NCBI GenBank assembly: GCA_018398585.1
Contig: JAGTTD010000021.1
Span: 22,535,107-22,599,106 of the forward strand
Reading direction: 5' to 3'
Source: Simmondsia chinensis
Lineage: Eukaryota; Streptophyta; Magnoliopsida; Caryophyllales; Simmondsiaceae
Length of the DNA: 64,000 bases
The notes beneath the pieces are model-generated. The model was not told the origin of the DNA, did not search any database, and saw nothing but the letters and a program-made list of their open reading frames with translations. The stretch's first letter is position 1, and each line of letters opens with the position of its first letter. A program made the position numbers and the translations under genes. Below are positions 53,960 through 64,000 of the stretch, in pieces.

Positions 53960-54755
53960 ATTGGCGGCCAACTTCTCATATAGGTATTGGTGAATCTGTT
54001 TCTGCATTAACCTCAATCTTAGTTTCAGTTTATTATATATTTCCCTTATTCCAAGTCCATATTGTCTAGTGGAGGTCATTGTCATATAGTCTCTATTGGT
54101 TGTTTCCTTGTCTTTTGTCCTGTAATCTCGTTTCCCTGTTATGTTATATTTTCTTCTTATCTTTGTTTTGTTCCTCGTTTTGATACTGGTCGAACCAAGT
54201 CTTGTTTATACGAGGTGTCTGTTATATAACTACTTTGTCTCTTATTATCAAAAAGAAATCTTATTTCTCTCACAACTATGATATATAACTTTATATTAGA
54301 CTCATATGTAGAGTTCTAAACACAGATGTCGGCAAATTACTTAAAATTGCATCAATCCAAATCAGCCTTTTCCCAACGTACTACCACACATGAAGAACCT
54401 AATTTTTTTTATATGATTAGTCAATTTCCATAGTGGATGAAGAAGCTATAAAGCATGTGTTCATGTCTAAAGGCATTCATGTTACATATTAATATATATG
54501 TAGCTTTATTTTTGTCCTAATATTTCACATTGCGTGTTTAATTTATCAAATTTGTCCAAGGAGCAATCATTCTAAACATTCAAGATGTTTCGTAAACGTT
54601 TAAGAATAGTTTTATAGAAAAATTATCATTTAAGTACCTGAGTTTTAAATATATTCTGTCAACCACTTATATTGATGCCATTAGTTTTTCGTTGAGGCCA
54701 CACATGTAATTTTATTTTTTTTAATGAAAAATAACTAGAAGATAAACACAACACA
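53960..54755. other. Intergenic, possible LINE 3' end
   Basis: Bases 53995-54262 are T-rich and end cttattatcaaaaagaaatc, as LINE 3' ends do, but no coding match supports it. The rest is unrecognised. Confidence 0.25.
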
Positions 54756-54759
54756 AGTG

Positions 54760-54920
54760 TTGATGTTAGCTCAGTTGGTAAAACAATATACACTTAAATT
54801 GTCTCTATGGGTAGCTTCATATCCCGCTATATGTTTGTGCTACATAGGACCGAAAATGCTCATGCATGGTCACCTTAACAATGTATGCTTTACCAACTGA
54901 GTTAAAATCGACATATGTTA
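54760..54920. mobile_element. Foldback unit with tRNA-like heads at both ends
   Basis: gttagctcagttggtaaaac (54773-54792), an A-box-type tRNA head, is inverted near the other end as tgctttaccaactgagttaa (54886-54905). A B-box-like gcttcatatcccgc lies between. It could be two SINEs head to head or a tRNA-derived foldback element. Confidence 0.45.
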
Positions 54921-55439
54921 TTTTTTCTCTGAGTTTACACATAATCTATTCAAAATCATGCACGTAACCACAAAAAAAAAAGGCATTAATATAAGAGGTT
55001 CATTGGAAAAAGTTGAACTTTTCGAAGCAGGTTTTTCAAAAGTTGAACAATTATGGTGGTTCAGTGAAAAAAGACTATTTTTTGAGGTAGTTTTTTTCAA
55101 CAAAAAAAAAAGCCCCATTTTATAATCTAATCAAGTTATTCCTTGTAGTCGGTTTTTTTTTTTAACATTTGTAACTCTATTAACAAAACATCGTGTGAAT
55201 CCTCCTTCAATCTTGTTTCAATTACGCGCTTCACCGATTAGATTCGAACAAGGACAGAAAAAAGGGCAAGAGAGGCCAAATTGGATACATGCATGCATGG
55301 AAGCAAATACAAAGGAAATTAAATGATATTGTTGCATAATAATGGGGGCTACATGCACATAAATGCACCTCTATGTTTGCGAAAGATCTTTCTTTATTAG
55401 CTAAAATTTCTTTTACTTGTTGGTGGCTTTGAAAATCTC
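54921..55439. other. Intergenic, unrecognised
   Basis: AT-rich. A segment at 54985-55120 repeats ttgaactttt and aaagttgaac phrases in inverted order, possibly a small foldback. No gene. Confidence 0.3.
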
Positions 55440-56090
55440 GTTGCAAGCTTATATTTGATGGGCGTCGGGATGAGCTGGGTTGGGCACTAGCCGTGCTACG
55501 TTTTAATCGGGTGAAGCTCTTTCGCTCCTTGAGACCAATGCTCCAATCCCCCGCCCCGGGGGGGGGGGGGGGGGGGGGGGGTGGGGGACCCGTCCGGTGG
55601 TGCGCCCTGCCTGAAGATTAATGTGGATGTTAGTTGGGTTAGTTTGTCGGTTGTCGTTGCTTTGACGGTGGTTGTTAGGAATCACAATGGTTTGGTTATC
55701 GATGGTTGGTGTGGTTTCGATTTTGCTTGTTCACCTTTTGTTGTTGAGTGTCGTGCTCTCCATACTACCTGTTATTTTACCGTGAGACAGGGTTTCAGGC
55801 ACCTCATTTTTTAGGCTGATTGTCAGCTTGCTATTTAGACTTTCAGGGATGACTGTACCCCTTCATGTAATGTAGCTACTTTATTCTCTGAAGTTCAAAT
55901 TTTGTTAGTTGAATCTTTCTCCTTTTCTTTTAGTTGGGTTTATAGAGATGCCAATGTGGTGGCTCATCTTGTTACAAAGCTCCATGGAGATGGTCAGTGT
56001 ACTCATGATTGGGTGGTCAATCCCCCACTCACAATTTTTGTCTGCTACTTCTGATGATCGTAATGAATAACATTCGAGCTTTTTAGTTCA
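55440..56090 (+). pseudogene. RNase H-like pseudogene, LINE- or gene-derived
   Basis: Reads as a decayed RNase H-type domain of the plant RVT_3 kind: LKINVDVSWVSL, VVVRNHNGLVIDGWCGFDFA, VVECRALHTTCYF, then after a stop ADCQLAI, and SFSWVYRDANVVAHLVTKLH near the end. Stops interrupt it at least twice. It may be the detached C-terminal part of an L1-type LINE. A 24-nt G run lies at 55558-55581, just upstream of the recognisable part. Confidence 0.65.
55558..55581 (+). repeat. Poly-G tract of 24 nt
   Basis: G homopolymer preceded by a C-rich stretch (cccccgcccc). It could form a hairpin or a G-quadruplex, and its true length is uncertain. Confidence 0.85.
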
Positions 56091-56390
56091 AAAAATATAT
56101 ATTAAACCATGTAGTTAGTTGTGGTCGTAGACATCCTCATCATGGTATGGGCTCTCTCATTCTTGCTTTATTTTGTCTCCCTCCCTTTCTCTTGCCTTCT
56201 TAAATTGTGTCAATTTAGTTATTATACTTTTAGTTATGTCAGTTTAATCTTTTATAATTTGTATTATATCAATTTAGTCCTTTGGTCAAATTCTAGTTAA
56301 GTTATTGATGTAATTTTTAATGGCACAATCACGTTAAATGTAAGTAATTCACTACAAATACATATGTTAACTCAATTTATATATATATAT
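56091..56390. other. Intergenic, unrecognised
   Basis: AT-rich; contains the recurrent tatgtcagtttaatc phrases noted near 22080 and a (TA)n run adjoining the foldback element. Confidence 0.3.
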
Positions 56391-57646
56391 AGGGAGCGAC
56401 TGAAATGAGAATTGAAGTTTTATGAAAATATGAGTAAATTAAATCTACACCGTTGGATCTTAAATAAGATTGGTCAATGGTTCTAAGAGGCTCATCGTAA
56501 CGGTCACCTGCCGCCGCCGCCCATTTCTGTCTCTCCATCACATCACAAATTCCTACAGTCACCACCACCGTCACCCAACACCATGACCATCGCCGCCACC
56601 ACTTCTCTTCGCCACCGCTACCCATCTCTGTCTCTCCATTCCATCTCAGATCCCAACAGTCACCACCACCTCCACCTCCACCTCCACCCACCGTCACCGC
56701 CGCCACTAGGGATGGCAATGGGGCGGGTAAAACCCGCTACCCAAACGGGGCGGGTACGGATATAAGTGGGGTGGGTAGTGGGTACGGCTCCGATGTACCC
56801 GCCCCGTACCCGTCACGAGTATTGGCCGGGTACGGGTATAGTTTTGTACCCGACCCGCCCCGCTCCATACCCGCCCCGCTCAATCTCATACCCTCATACC
56901 CGCTTTATTTTATACATAATTAACCTTCAAATAAAAAAATACGTGTTTAAATTCAATAATCCAAAGTTTTTATCAATGTTATAAAAAAATATAATTGATT
57001 TTTAAAAGTAGTATTAAATAACTAATATGACCCGGTATACATAATCGTTTTCTACGCACATTAGAGAGGGTATGAGGCAGGTAATGCATACCCGTTGGAT
57101 ACCCGCGAGTAATGGGGCGGGATTGGGTATGAGTTTGTACCCGCCGGAGCGGGTACGGGTATCCACTTCATACCCGTGGCGGGTAATGGGGCGGGTACGG
57201 GTATAGGATTTGGGTGGTGGGTACAGGGATGGAGGAAACACCTCCCGTACCCGCCCCGCCCCGCCCCATTGCCATTCCTAGCCGCCACCCATCTCTCTCT
57301 CTCTCCATCCTATCTCAAATCCCAATGGTCACCGCCGCCGCCTCCCACCACCACTGCCACCTGCCACCACCGGTGGCGGGGTGCCAAAGAGGAGTGGCAA
57401 CAGCAGGAGGCAGTGGAGATAGTTGTGGTGTTGGGTGGCGGTGGTGGTGACCGAAGGGATTTGAGATGGGATGGAGAGAAAGAGATGGGTGGCGATGGCA
57501 GCGGTGGTAGTGACCTTTGTGTGGTGGTATGGCTCTGGACACGATGAACCTCTTAGAATAATTGATCAATCTTACTTAAGATTCAACGGTATATATTTAA
57601 TTTTCTCACATTCTCACAAAACTTACATTCTCATTCCAATTGTTCC
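56391..57646. mobile_element. Long-TIR foldback element with GC-rich interior
   Basis: The first 110 bp or so (ggagcgactgaaatgagaa, ccgttggatcttaaataaga, tctaagaggctcatcg) are inverted at the right end (cgatgaacctcttagaata, cttaagattcaacggt, cattctcattccaattg). The interior is GC-rich and built from units with cccatctctgtctctccat and cccaacagtcaccacc, several direct and one inverted (57445-57520). TA-rich flanks prevent TSD recognition. Mutator-like or hAT-like origin is possible. The open frames here are repeat artefacts. Confidence 0.6.
56707..57280. mobile_element. hAT-type MITE, 574 bp, 8-bp TSD, nested
   Basis: Termini tagggatggcaatgggg and ccccattgccattccta are inverted repeats with one mismatch, of the hAT type. 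gccgccac is duplicated at 56699-56706 and 57281-57288, the 8-bp target site expected of hAT elements. The interior is a degenerate series of gggtacggg and tacccgccccg phrases. It inserted into the foldback element at 56391-57646. Confidence 0.88.
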
Positions 57647-57844
57647 ATATATATATATATATATATATATAATGAGAATAATTTATAGAAAATACTAATT
57701 TAATGATTTTTCAAACCAATAAATAAAAAATACCCCAAATCGCCACAATAAAGGATACAATAAATAGCACGGGTACTGGCTTCTATAAAAATATGCAAAG
57801 CTTTTAGATTTATAAGATACTATGGTTGTGTCTAAAGTATGCAA

Positions 57845-58985
57845 TTGAGGCCGAGATTGGAGTTGAGGTCCAGAATTTTAATTATGTTGTTTGGTTTAAT
57901 TGCTGAAATTGAATTTTAACTAAAAATCATATTTTCTAATTCCTTGGAATTGGGGTAAGGAATTGCAATTTCATATTAACTGCATTGACCTAAAATCCAA
58001 AATGGCCCCATTTGCTTAACCCAAATCCAAGATGACACAAAATCAAAAGACTAAGACACAACCTAAAATTTAACCCGAACCTCGAAATCACCCAACTTGA
58101 ATAACTTGAAATTGAAATGACCGTATCACCTTAGCTAAAGTCTGAAGTCACCCAACCTGATTGCCCGAAACTTGAGATGATTCAAATCAAAAAAATAAAA
58201 CTACTCGACTTGAATGTAATGTAAACAAGAGTCAAAGTGGAAATGACCCGACCAAATTGACCCAAAACTTAATACAATACCCAAAATGACCCAACCCATC
58301 TCAAACTCAGCCTAAGATGACTTGAAATTCAAAATAATATAACTCATTTGTCCAAAAACTAAGATGCCTCGAGCTTGAAATGACCTATATAAACTCAAAC
58401 CCGATCATAACTAACCTGAATCCCAAAAACACCTAACTCGATTAACTGAAAACTCGAGATAACTTGAATACCAAATGATCCAACGCGATACTTGACCCAA
58501 TTTAACTCGAAATTGAATAATTCAAACTCAAATTGAATCGCTTAGACCATAATAACTTGAACGTAATGTAAATTGCACCAACCAAAATCCAAAAATAGTT
58601 GATTTAAAACTCGAAATTCTCCAACTCAATTGGTTAAAAACCTTTGATAATTTGAATCATTATATAATTATAATTCTAACATTTAATTCCTTTGATGAAC
58701 CAAACAACGGAATTTCAATCCCATCAAAATTTCAATTCCATCATAATTAAAATTGGAATTGCAATTCCACAGTCTAATTCTAATTTCATGTGCTAAACCG
58801 AGTCGAAAACCCTATGATTCAAATCATTATGCAATTATAATTCCGACCTTTGATTCCTTTGATGAAACAAACAATGAAATTTTAATTCTATCAAAATTCT
58901 AATTCCATTAGAATTGGCATTGCAATTCTATAGTCCAATTCCAATTTCAATTCCATGTGCCAAATAAAGATGTAGTTAATTGAGT
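57845..58985. repeat. Second degenerate minisatellite-like block
   Basis: Irregular phrases such as aaatccaaaatg, gacccaa, acccgaacctcg and aacttgaa repeat for about 700 bp. They are flanked by stretches rich in gaattgcaattcc and ttccaatttcaattcc, which are partly inverted. Resembles 45740-46430. Confidence 0.5.
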
Positions 58986-59106
58986 AGCTAATTTATATAT
59001 TTAATATAGTATGAGATTACTATATTATTAAAAAATAAAATAGAAGTAATTATTTTTAATAAATTAACAATTTTTAAAATATATATTAAGTATTTAATAT
59101 AAACTT

Positions 59107-59415
59107 AGACTTTATTTGGTTGTCAGAAAGTAAACACAGAAAGTAAAAATTTATGAAAAGTAGGGATTTGGCCTCTTATTTGGTTGTCAAGAAATAAAAA
59201 TTGCCCATTGCTTCAAAACACATGAAGTAATTTACCTAACTCTCACTAGATAAGTTCTAATTTTTTTATTTTTAACTAGCCTCCAAAAAGGTTTTATTTC
59301 CCATCTTGACTATATAATGTCTTATATCTACTTTCTAAGAAATTTAAATAAGAATTAAATTCATAAAAAATATAACTTTTTTTATAAAAATTTAATTTAT
59401 ATCGCAACTAAAATA
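59107..59415 (+). repeat. TTTGGTTGTC-type MITE copy
   Basis: ctttatttggttgtcagaaa start, then acatgaagtaatttacctaa, gttctaatttttttattttt and aagaattaaattcataaaaa, parallel to 53690-53955. Confidence 0.5.
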
Positions 59416-60500
59416 ACACTTTTTTAAGTAATTATATTGTTACTTTTTCTTTTTTGGGTATAGTGTATTTATGGGGACAAACTTTGAGACGCGCATGTGT
59501 GTTTGTTAATCATTATCCATTGAAAATAATTGAAGGAAAAATTTCTTGTCTTTTGTTTTAAAAGTAGAAAATTTCTGTCATAAATAAAAATATTCATAAA
59601 ATCTTTTTGTTTTTAAAAGTTTATTACTTTACGCTCATATAATTTTGTTTTGACCATTTTGCTCCTCAAAAGTGAGGAGATTAAATATTTAATTATATTT
59701 TTGGAAGAGGTTTTATATTATTAGACAAAAATTTAAAAATTTTTATTTTTTTAGCAATAGAATTAATGGAATTTTATATATTTATAAAAGATATAATCAT
59801 TTTAATTAATTATAGTAATAATATTATAAGTTTAAAAGATAAAAAATATTTTTAAAATTTTTATAAAAAATATTATAAGATAAAATATAATATTTTTATT
59901 GATATTATAATATCGCTACTATATAATCAATTAAAATAATAAGTTTTATAAATATAGAAAACTCGTTTTTTCTATAAATATAAAAAAAATTATTTTTCTC
60001 AAAACATAAAATTATACCTAAAAATAATATGAAATACTTAACTATTTTATTTTGAGGGATAAAATAGTCAAAAAAAAAAGTTATTTGGGACAAAGTGATA
60101 ATTTTGTAAAAGTAAGGGGTTTAATGAGTGATTTTATTTGTGAGAAAATTTTCTTTTATTGAAGTAAAATCTAGAGGAATCTTCTATAATTTATCCATAA
60201 TCAAAAAGCAATAATATAAAGTGGTATAGGTTTCAAATGTTTGTGACTCATTTTGGCAAAATTAAATTTCACCAAGTTAAATCCCCACACTGTCTAACTT
60301 TGATCATGTTGCGTTATACTATTCCTAACCCCATATCTCTATTTCTTACTAAAAAAGAAGTCCAGATTTGTATATTTATACTTACCTGTCAAAAAATAAA
60401 TAAATAAAGCTGTAGAGAGTAAAAGGTTAACATATCAGAAAAACGAAACAAACAAACAACAAAAGGAGCAACGAGAAATGAACAGCTAATTGTGCCTATG
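59416..60500. other. Intergenic, strongly AT-rich, unrecognised
   Basis: Nothing gene-like; the sequence is almost entirely A+T between 59600 and 60100. Confidence 0.4.
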
Positions 60501-60505
60501 TCCAC

Positions 60506-61068
60506 TAAGAGCTTGTTTGGAATTGCTGTGAAAAAAATTACTTTTTTCAGAAGCACTTTTTGTAAAAGTACTTTTGTAAAAAGTGTTATTTCAAAAAAGC
60601 AATTTGTATTTGGACAACCAGTACAGAAGCGCTTATGGTATTATTATGAGTGTTTGGCTAACGTTAAAAAAAGTGTTTTTTCTATAAAATTACAAGAAAA
60701 GACACTAACAGAAGTCTTTTATAGTTGAAAAAAATCACCCATGAACCATTCTAAATTTTTAATATATTTTTAAATATTTTTTAAATATTTTCCATATTTA
60801 ATATATTTTTTAAAATATATAAACTATTTACAAAATATATAAATTATTTTTCAAATATATTAACAAATTTTAGCGTACCTAAAATAAACTTTTTTAATTT
60901 TTTAGTTTTTGCTTCGACTTCTACTTAAAAGTAGAAAAAACAGCTTCTATTTTTAATTTTAAAAAAAACACTTTTTCTCAGTTATCAAACACCCTTAAAT
61001 CTCATAAAAGGCTTTTTCAAGAAAAAAGTATTTGAAATAAGCAATTTCAAACAGGCCCTAAATTATAG
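60506..61068. mobile_element. MITE with gagcttgtttggaattgct termini
   Basis: The start gagcttgtttggaattgct is inverted at the end as agcaatttcaaacaggccc. Length is about 560 bp, AT-rich and non-coding. No certain TSD. Confidence 0.55.
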
Positions 61069-61483
61069 AGATTTTCATTATCTTTTTCAATAAGAGGATA
61101 AGAAAATGTTATCCTTTATAACTGTTCACACAGAACCTAAAACGAATATTTGTGACTACATAGAATTCCTAATAAAGCCCAAAAAACCCAGAAAAAGTGG
61201 GGCTATGTTTGAACTGTAACAAAATTCATTACAGATAAAATCAGGATCCACATAAAAAACCCGACCCGATGGAGTGACAATTATAGTTGAAAAAGAAAAA
61301 AGCAAAGTGGTTTGCATGTATAATCAATAAAAGGAAAGAAGGATGAGTTGCTTCCCTCAATAATTAGCCACTATTAGAGCAATGGGGGATGGGATGGGAG
61401 CATTTTCAAAAAAAAAAAAAAAAAAAAAAAGGCTTTTGATATTGATACCTAAATTTTTTTTTAAAAATTTATTTATTGATACA

Positions 61484-61738
61484 AGGTTCATTTACCAGGT
61501 ACTAATACACCGAATCTTATTAGAATTTCGAAGTTAAGCATGCTTGAATGAGAGTAGTATCAGGATAGATAACCTCCTGGGAAGTCCTCGTATTGCCAAT
61601 CCTATAAGTTGGGGGTCCTTAGAAACAGTCTCTCGGCAGGGTTACACCCCGAAGGGGTAAGGCTGCGTCTGTCCACCGTCTGACCTAGCTTAGGCGGGAG
61701 CCCTTAAAGCACGGGTCTGTTGTTGTTGTTATTATTAT
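61484..61738 (+). mobile_element. 5S-headed SINE, TSD of 16 bp
   Basis: aggttcatttaccaggtact, then a diverged 5S region (cgaagttaagcatgcttgaa, acctcctgggaagtcctcg), the tail and a (TTG)n end. tttatttattgataca is duplicated at 61468-61483 and 61739-61754. Confidence 0.92.
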
Positions 61739-61754
61739 TTTATTTATTGATACA

Positions 61755-64000
61755 TTATAAATATTAGGGTTTTTTTTGCTGATCAAAATATTACACTAAA
61801 CTAAACAGTATCAAAACACTAGTAATGGACTAAATGCCAAAGCACGACTTGAACCGAACAATAACTTAACTAACTAATACAATATAGTTTCGGTCTGTGA
61901 TATCTTAACACTTTGAATAAGATTTAATAAAGAATAAGAATCAAGATGACTCGTAAGTAATCCGTTTCAGTATAAACCAAACAAATTAGTTTAATAAAGA
62001 TTTACAGGCGTCATTGCCCAAAATAAAAAAATATTATCCAAAGTGGCCTGTTTCAAAAAATATTTCTTCAAATGGCCTTCATGTCAGTAAATTTTAACAA
62101 TTAAAATTTTTTGGGGTACCTGACACTTTAAACCCTTTTTATTTTTATTTAATTTTTAAAATAAATTATTAATTATTAATTAAATTAAATATATTAAGTA
62201 TATTTTTACTATCATGTCATATTTAGTTTTATAATATATATTTTAGTTAAATTATACATGTATTTACAATAAAAATTTAAATTAAGTTACTTGTTAAATA
62301 TTAAATAATACTATCTATACACGTTTTTTTTTTTAACTTACTCATTACTACAGTTATTTAATAATAGTAGTTTGTTTATATAACATTTAACATAAATTAT
62401 TATCTTTAAAATTATTATCACATAGAAGGAGGTACCTCAAAAAAAAATTCAAAATTTCATGACGTGGAGGCCATTTGGTTAAATAAATTTTTAAAATAAG
62501 TTATTTTAAATAATATTTTCTTATTTTGAGCTATTTTAGATAACAGCTCGATTTATAGTCCGAACCGATACTCGAACACCGAATAATAAAAAGAGAGAAA
62601 CTTTAAAAATGTGCATAGTAGCTCCCACTCTTAAAAGCTACCCTACATAGAATGTGAAGTGGGGTCCACTTCTCATATCTTAAATCAATTATAATATAAA
62701 CAATAGAATCACATAATGGGCCTCCTTTTGGGCCCATCTTTTTTTTCTACACTAAACTTAGTCATTTCAATCCCATCTTTGCCTCCAATTATCAAACCAA
62801 CCAACTATTAGGTACGAATAGGGGTGAACATTGAGTGGGTTCGGTCATAATTTAAGAGACCTATCCTAATCCAGACCCACGAATCGATTAGACTATGGGT
62901 CTTGGTTGGGCCGGTTTTGGGTCTGGATGGTTCAATCTATAAATTCTTTTTTTTACAAGTAAGACTCATTTAACATGTATTGACTTGGTTTTAGAAGGCT
63001 CTGGATCTTAAAATATAATATAATTATATGATTTAGATTCCAATTTCTTAATTTTAATATCTATTGTATTATATTTATTTTCTTGTGAATTTGAATTAAA
63101 TACGATTTGTTCTCGGATTTTATTGACAAAACAAACTCAACTTGTGATCTAGTTTAATTAATTAGATTTTTTGAGGTTTGACAATTTATTACTTATGTAT
63201 CCTGATATTTTAATATGTACAATATGATACCTTGAGGTTTAAACAATTTATCATTTAGGTGTCATGAAGGTTTAAAATTTTATTAATCAGGTATCCTTTT
63301 GTTAAAATTCGAAAGGTTTTCATTGAAAATGTTAAAATTGAACATGATTTCGATAATATATTAGTATATTCATTAAAATTTGAAGATATTTTGCTAAGAA
63401 TGCTAACATGACACATAATTTTGACAATATTTAGGTAATTTATATCAATATTCAGGGATTTTTTTTTCATAATTTGCTAATTTTTTGCTTAAAGATAGGC
63501 ATGACTTATTTATGTTATCGTAATTATGTACTATATCTTCATTTTTTTTATCAAGTTGGTCTGATTCTTACAAAAATTGATCAAATTCTGACATAAAATA
63601 CCTAGTGATAAAATATTTAAATCTCAGGATACCTCATTATATATATTGAAATGTCAGGGTATCTAAGTATAAATGTTCAAATCTCACAATACCAAAGTAA
63701 AAATTTTTCGTTTGAAAATTCTAACTTATAGAAATTTGCACTTAGGAATTAGAATGCTCTATCAAAAGCACTCTATTTTAATACTCAGAGCATAAAAAAG
63801 ATTAAGAGTTACACATGAGTAACCCAAAACCACCCAAGTTATCCATGGGTATCGATAATTGGACCCATTAGGAACCAATTTCTAATGGGTACCAAACCTA
63901 ATCCAACCCAATCTCCTTGGGATGGGTGGATCATGAGTATATACTCATACCTATGAACACCCCTAGGTACGGAGACTGATGATCTCTCAGTATTAAGACT
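61755..64000. other. Right end of the window, unrecognised
   Basis: No gene or assignable repeat. From 63170 to 63720 phrases on tatcctgatattttaat and taggtgtc/ggtatcc recur, including inverted, suggesting an old degenerate repeat. Bases 62820-62960 and 63840-63960 contain tgggtc/gacccat-rich text like other decayed repeats here. Confidence 0.3.

Noticed and set aside
54773..54840. A functional tRNA gene
   Set aside because: It has an A box and a weak B box, but no acceptor-stem pairing or plausible cloverleaf. It is better explained as a SINE or foldback remnant.
56583..57570. Several overlapping open frames of 75-123 residues in GC-rich sequence
   Set aside because: They arise from simple repeated units and the nested hAT MITE, occur on both strands and share no protein motif.

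Overview
This window looks like nuclear DNA from a flowering plant, most likely a eudicot. It is AT-rich and gene-poor, with long stretches of degraded transposable elements, and its few genes carry GT-AG introns and belong to plant families. I cannot name the species from sequence alone.

Genes. Four were recognised. (1) Bases 1058-5206, minus strand: a serine carboxypeptidase-like (SCPL, peptidase S10) gene whose last exon, with the catalytic His, lies beyond the left edge. (2) Bases 10898-14849, minus strand: a complete tandem paralogue with eight exons and 484 residues. Exon boundaries and phases match the first gene. (3) Bases 31241-35123, plus strand: a ten-exon gene for a 530-residue protein with an N-terminal MIP1-type leucine zipper and a C-terminal DUF547 domain. 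(4) Bases 44306-45124, plus strand: a single-exon gene for a 272-residue DUF1645-type protein.

Mobile DNA. Nearly everything else is transposon-derived, and the best observations are here. A SINE family of about 250 bp begins with a near-complete 5S rRNA-derived head (internal Pol III promoter) and ends in an Au/Angio-type tail with TTG repeats. Nine headed copies are present, six with good or perfect target-site duplications (TSDs) of 13-20 bp. An RTE-type LINE fragment at 38590-39655 ends in the same tail, so the likely partner LINE is visible next to its SINE. Two families of very small LTR retrotransposons (TRIMs) are also present. One has LTRs of about 72 bp and a total size of 268-296 bp. 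The other has 127-bp LTRs (597 bp in all, TSD tcaat), and each LTR carries a plant U-snRNA-type promoter (USE plus TATA). Related LTR copies are scattered through the window and inside introns of three genes.

Layout. 1-14.9 kb: SCPL pair with TRIM-filled introns and a TRIM array between them. 15-30 kb: repeats, an L1-type LINE end, the complete 597-bp TRIM and paired MITEs. 30-35 kb: DUF547 gene. 35-44 kb: solo LTRs, a mini-TRIM and the RTE LINE end. 44-45 kb: DUF1645 gene. 45-64 kb: dense SINE, LINE and MITE insertions, an 86-nt poly-G tract inside a SINE, a foldback element carrying a nested hAT MITE, and two degenerate minisatellite blocks. The last 2 kb hold nothing I recognise.

All splice sites were assigned by eye from reading frame, GT/AG signals and family knowledge. 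No alignment or search was run.
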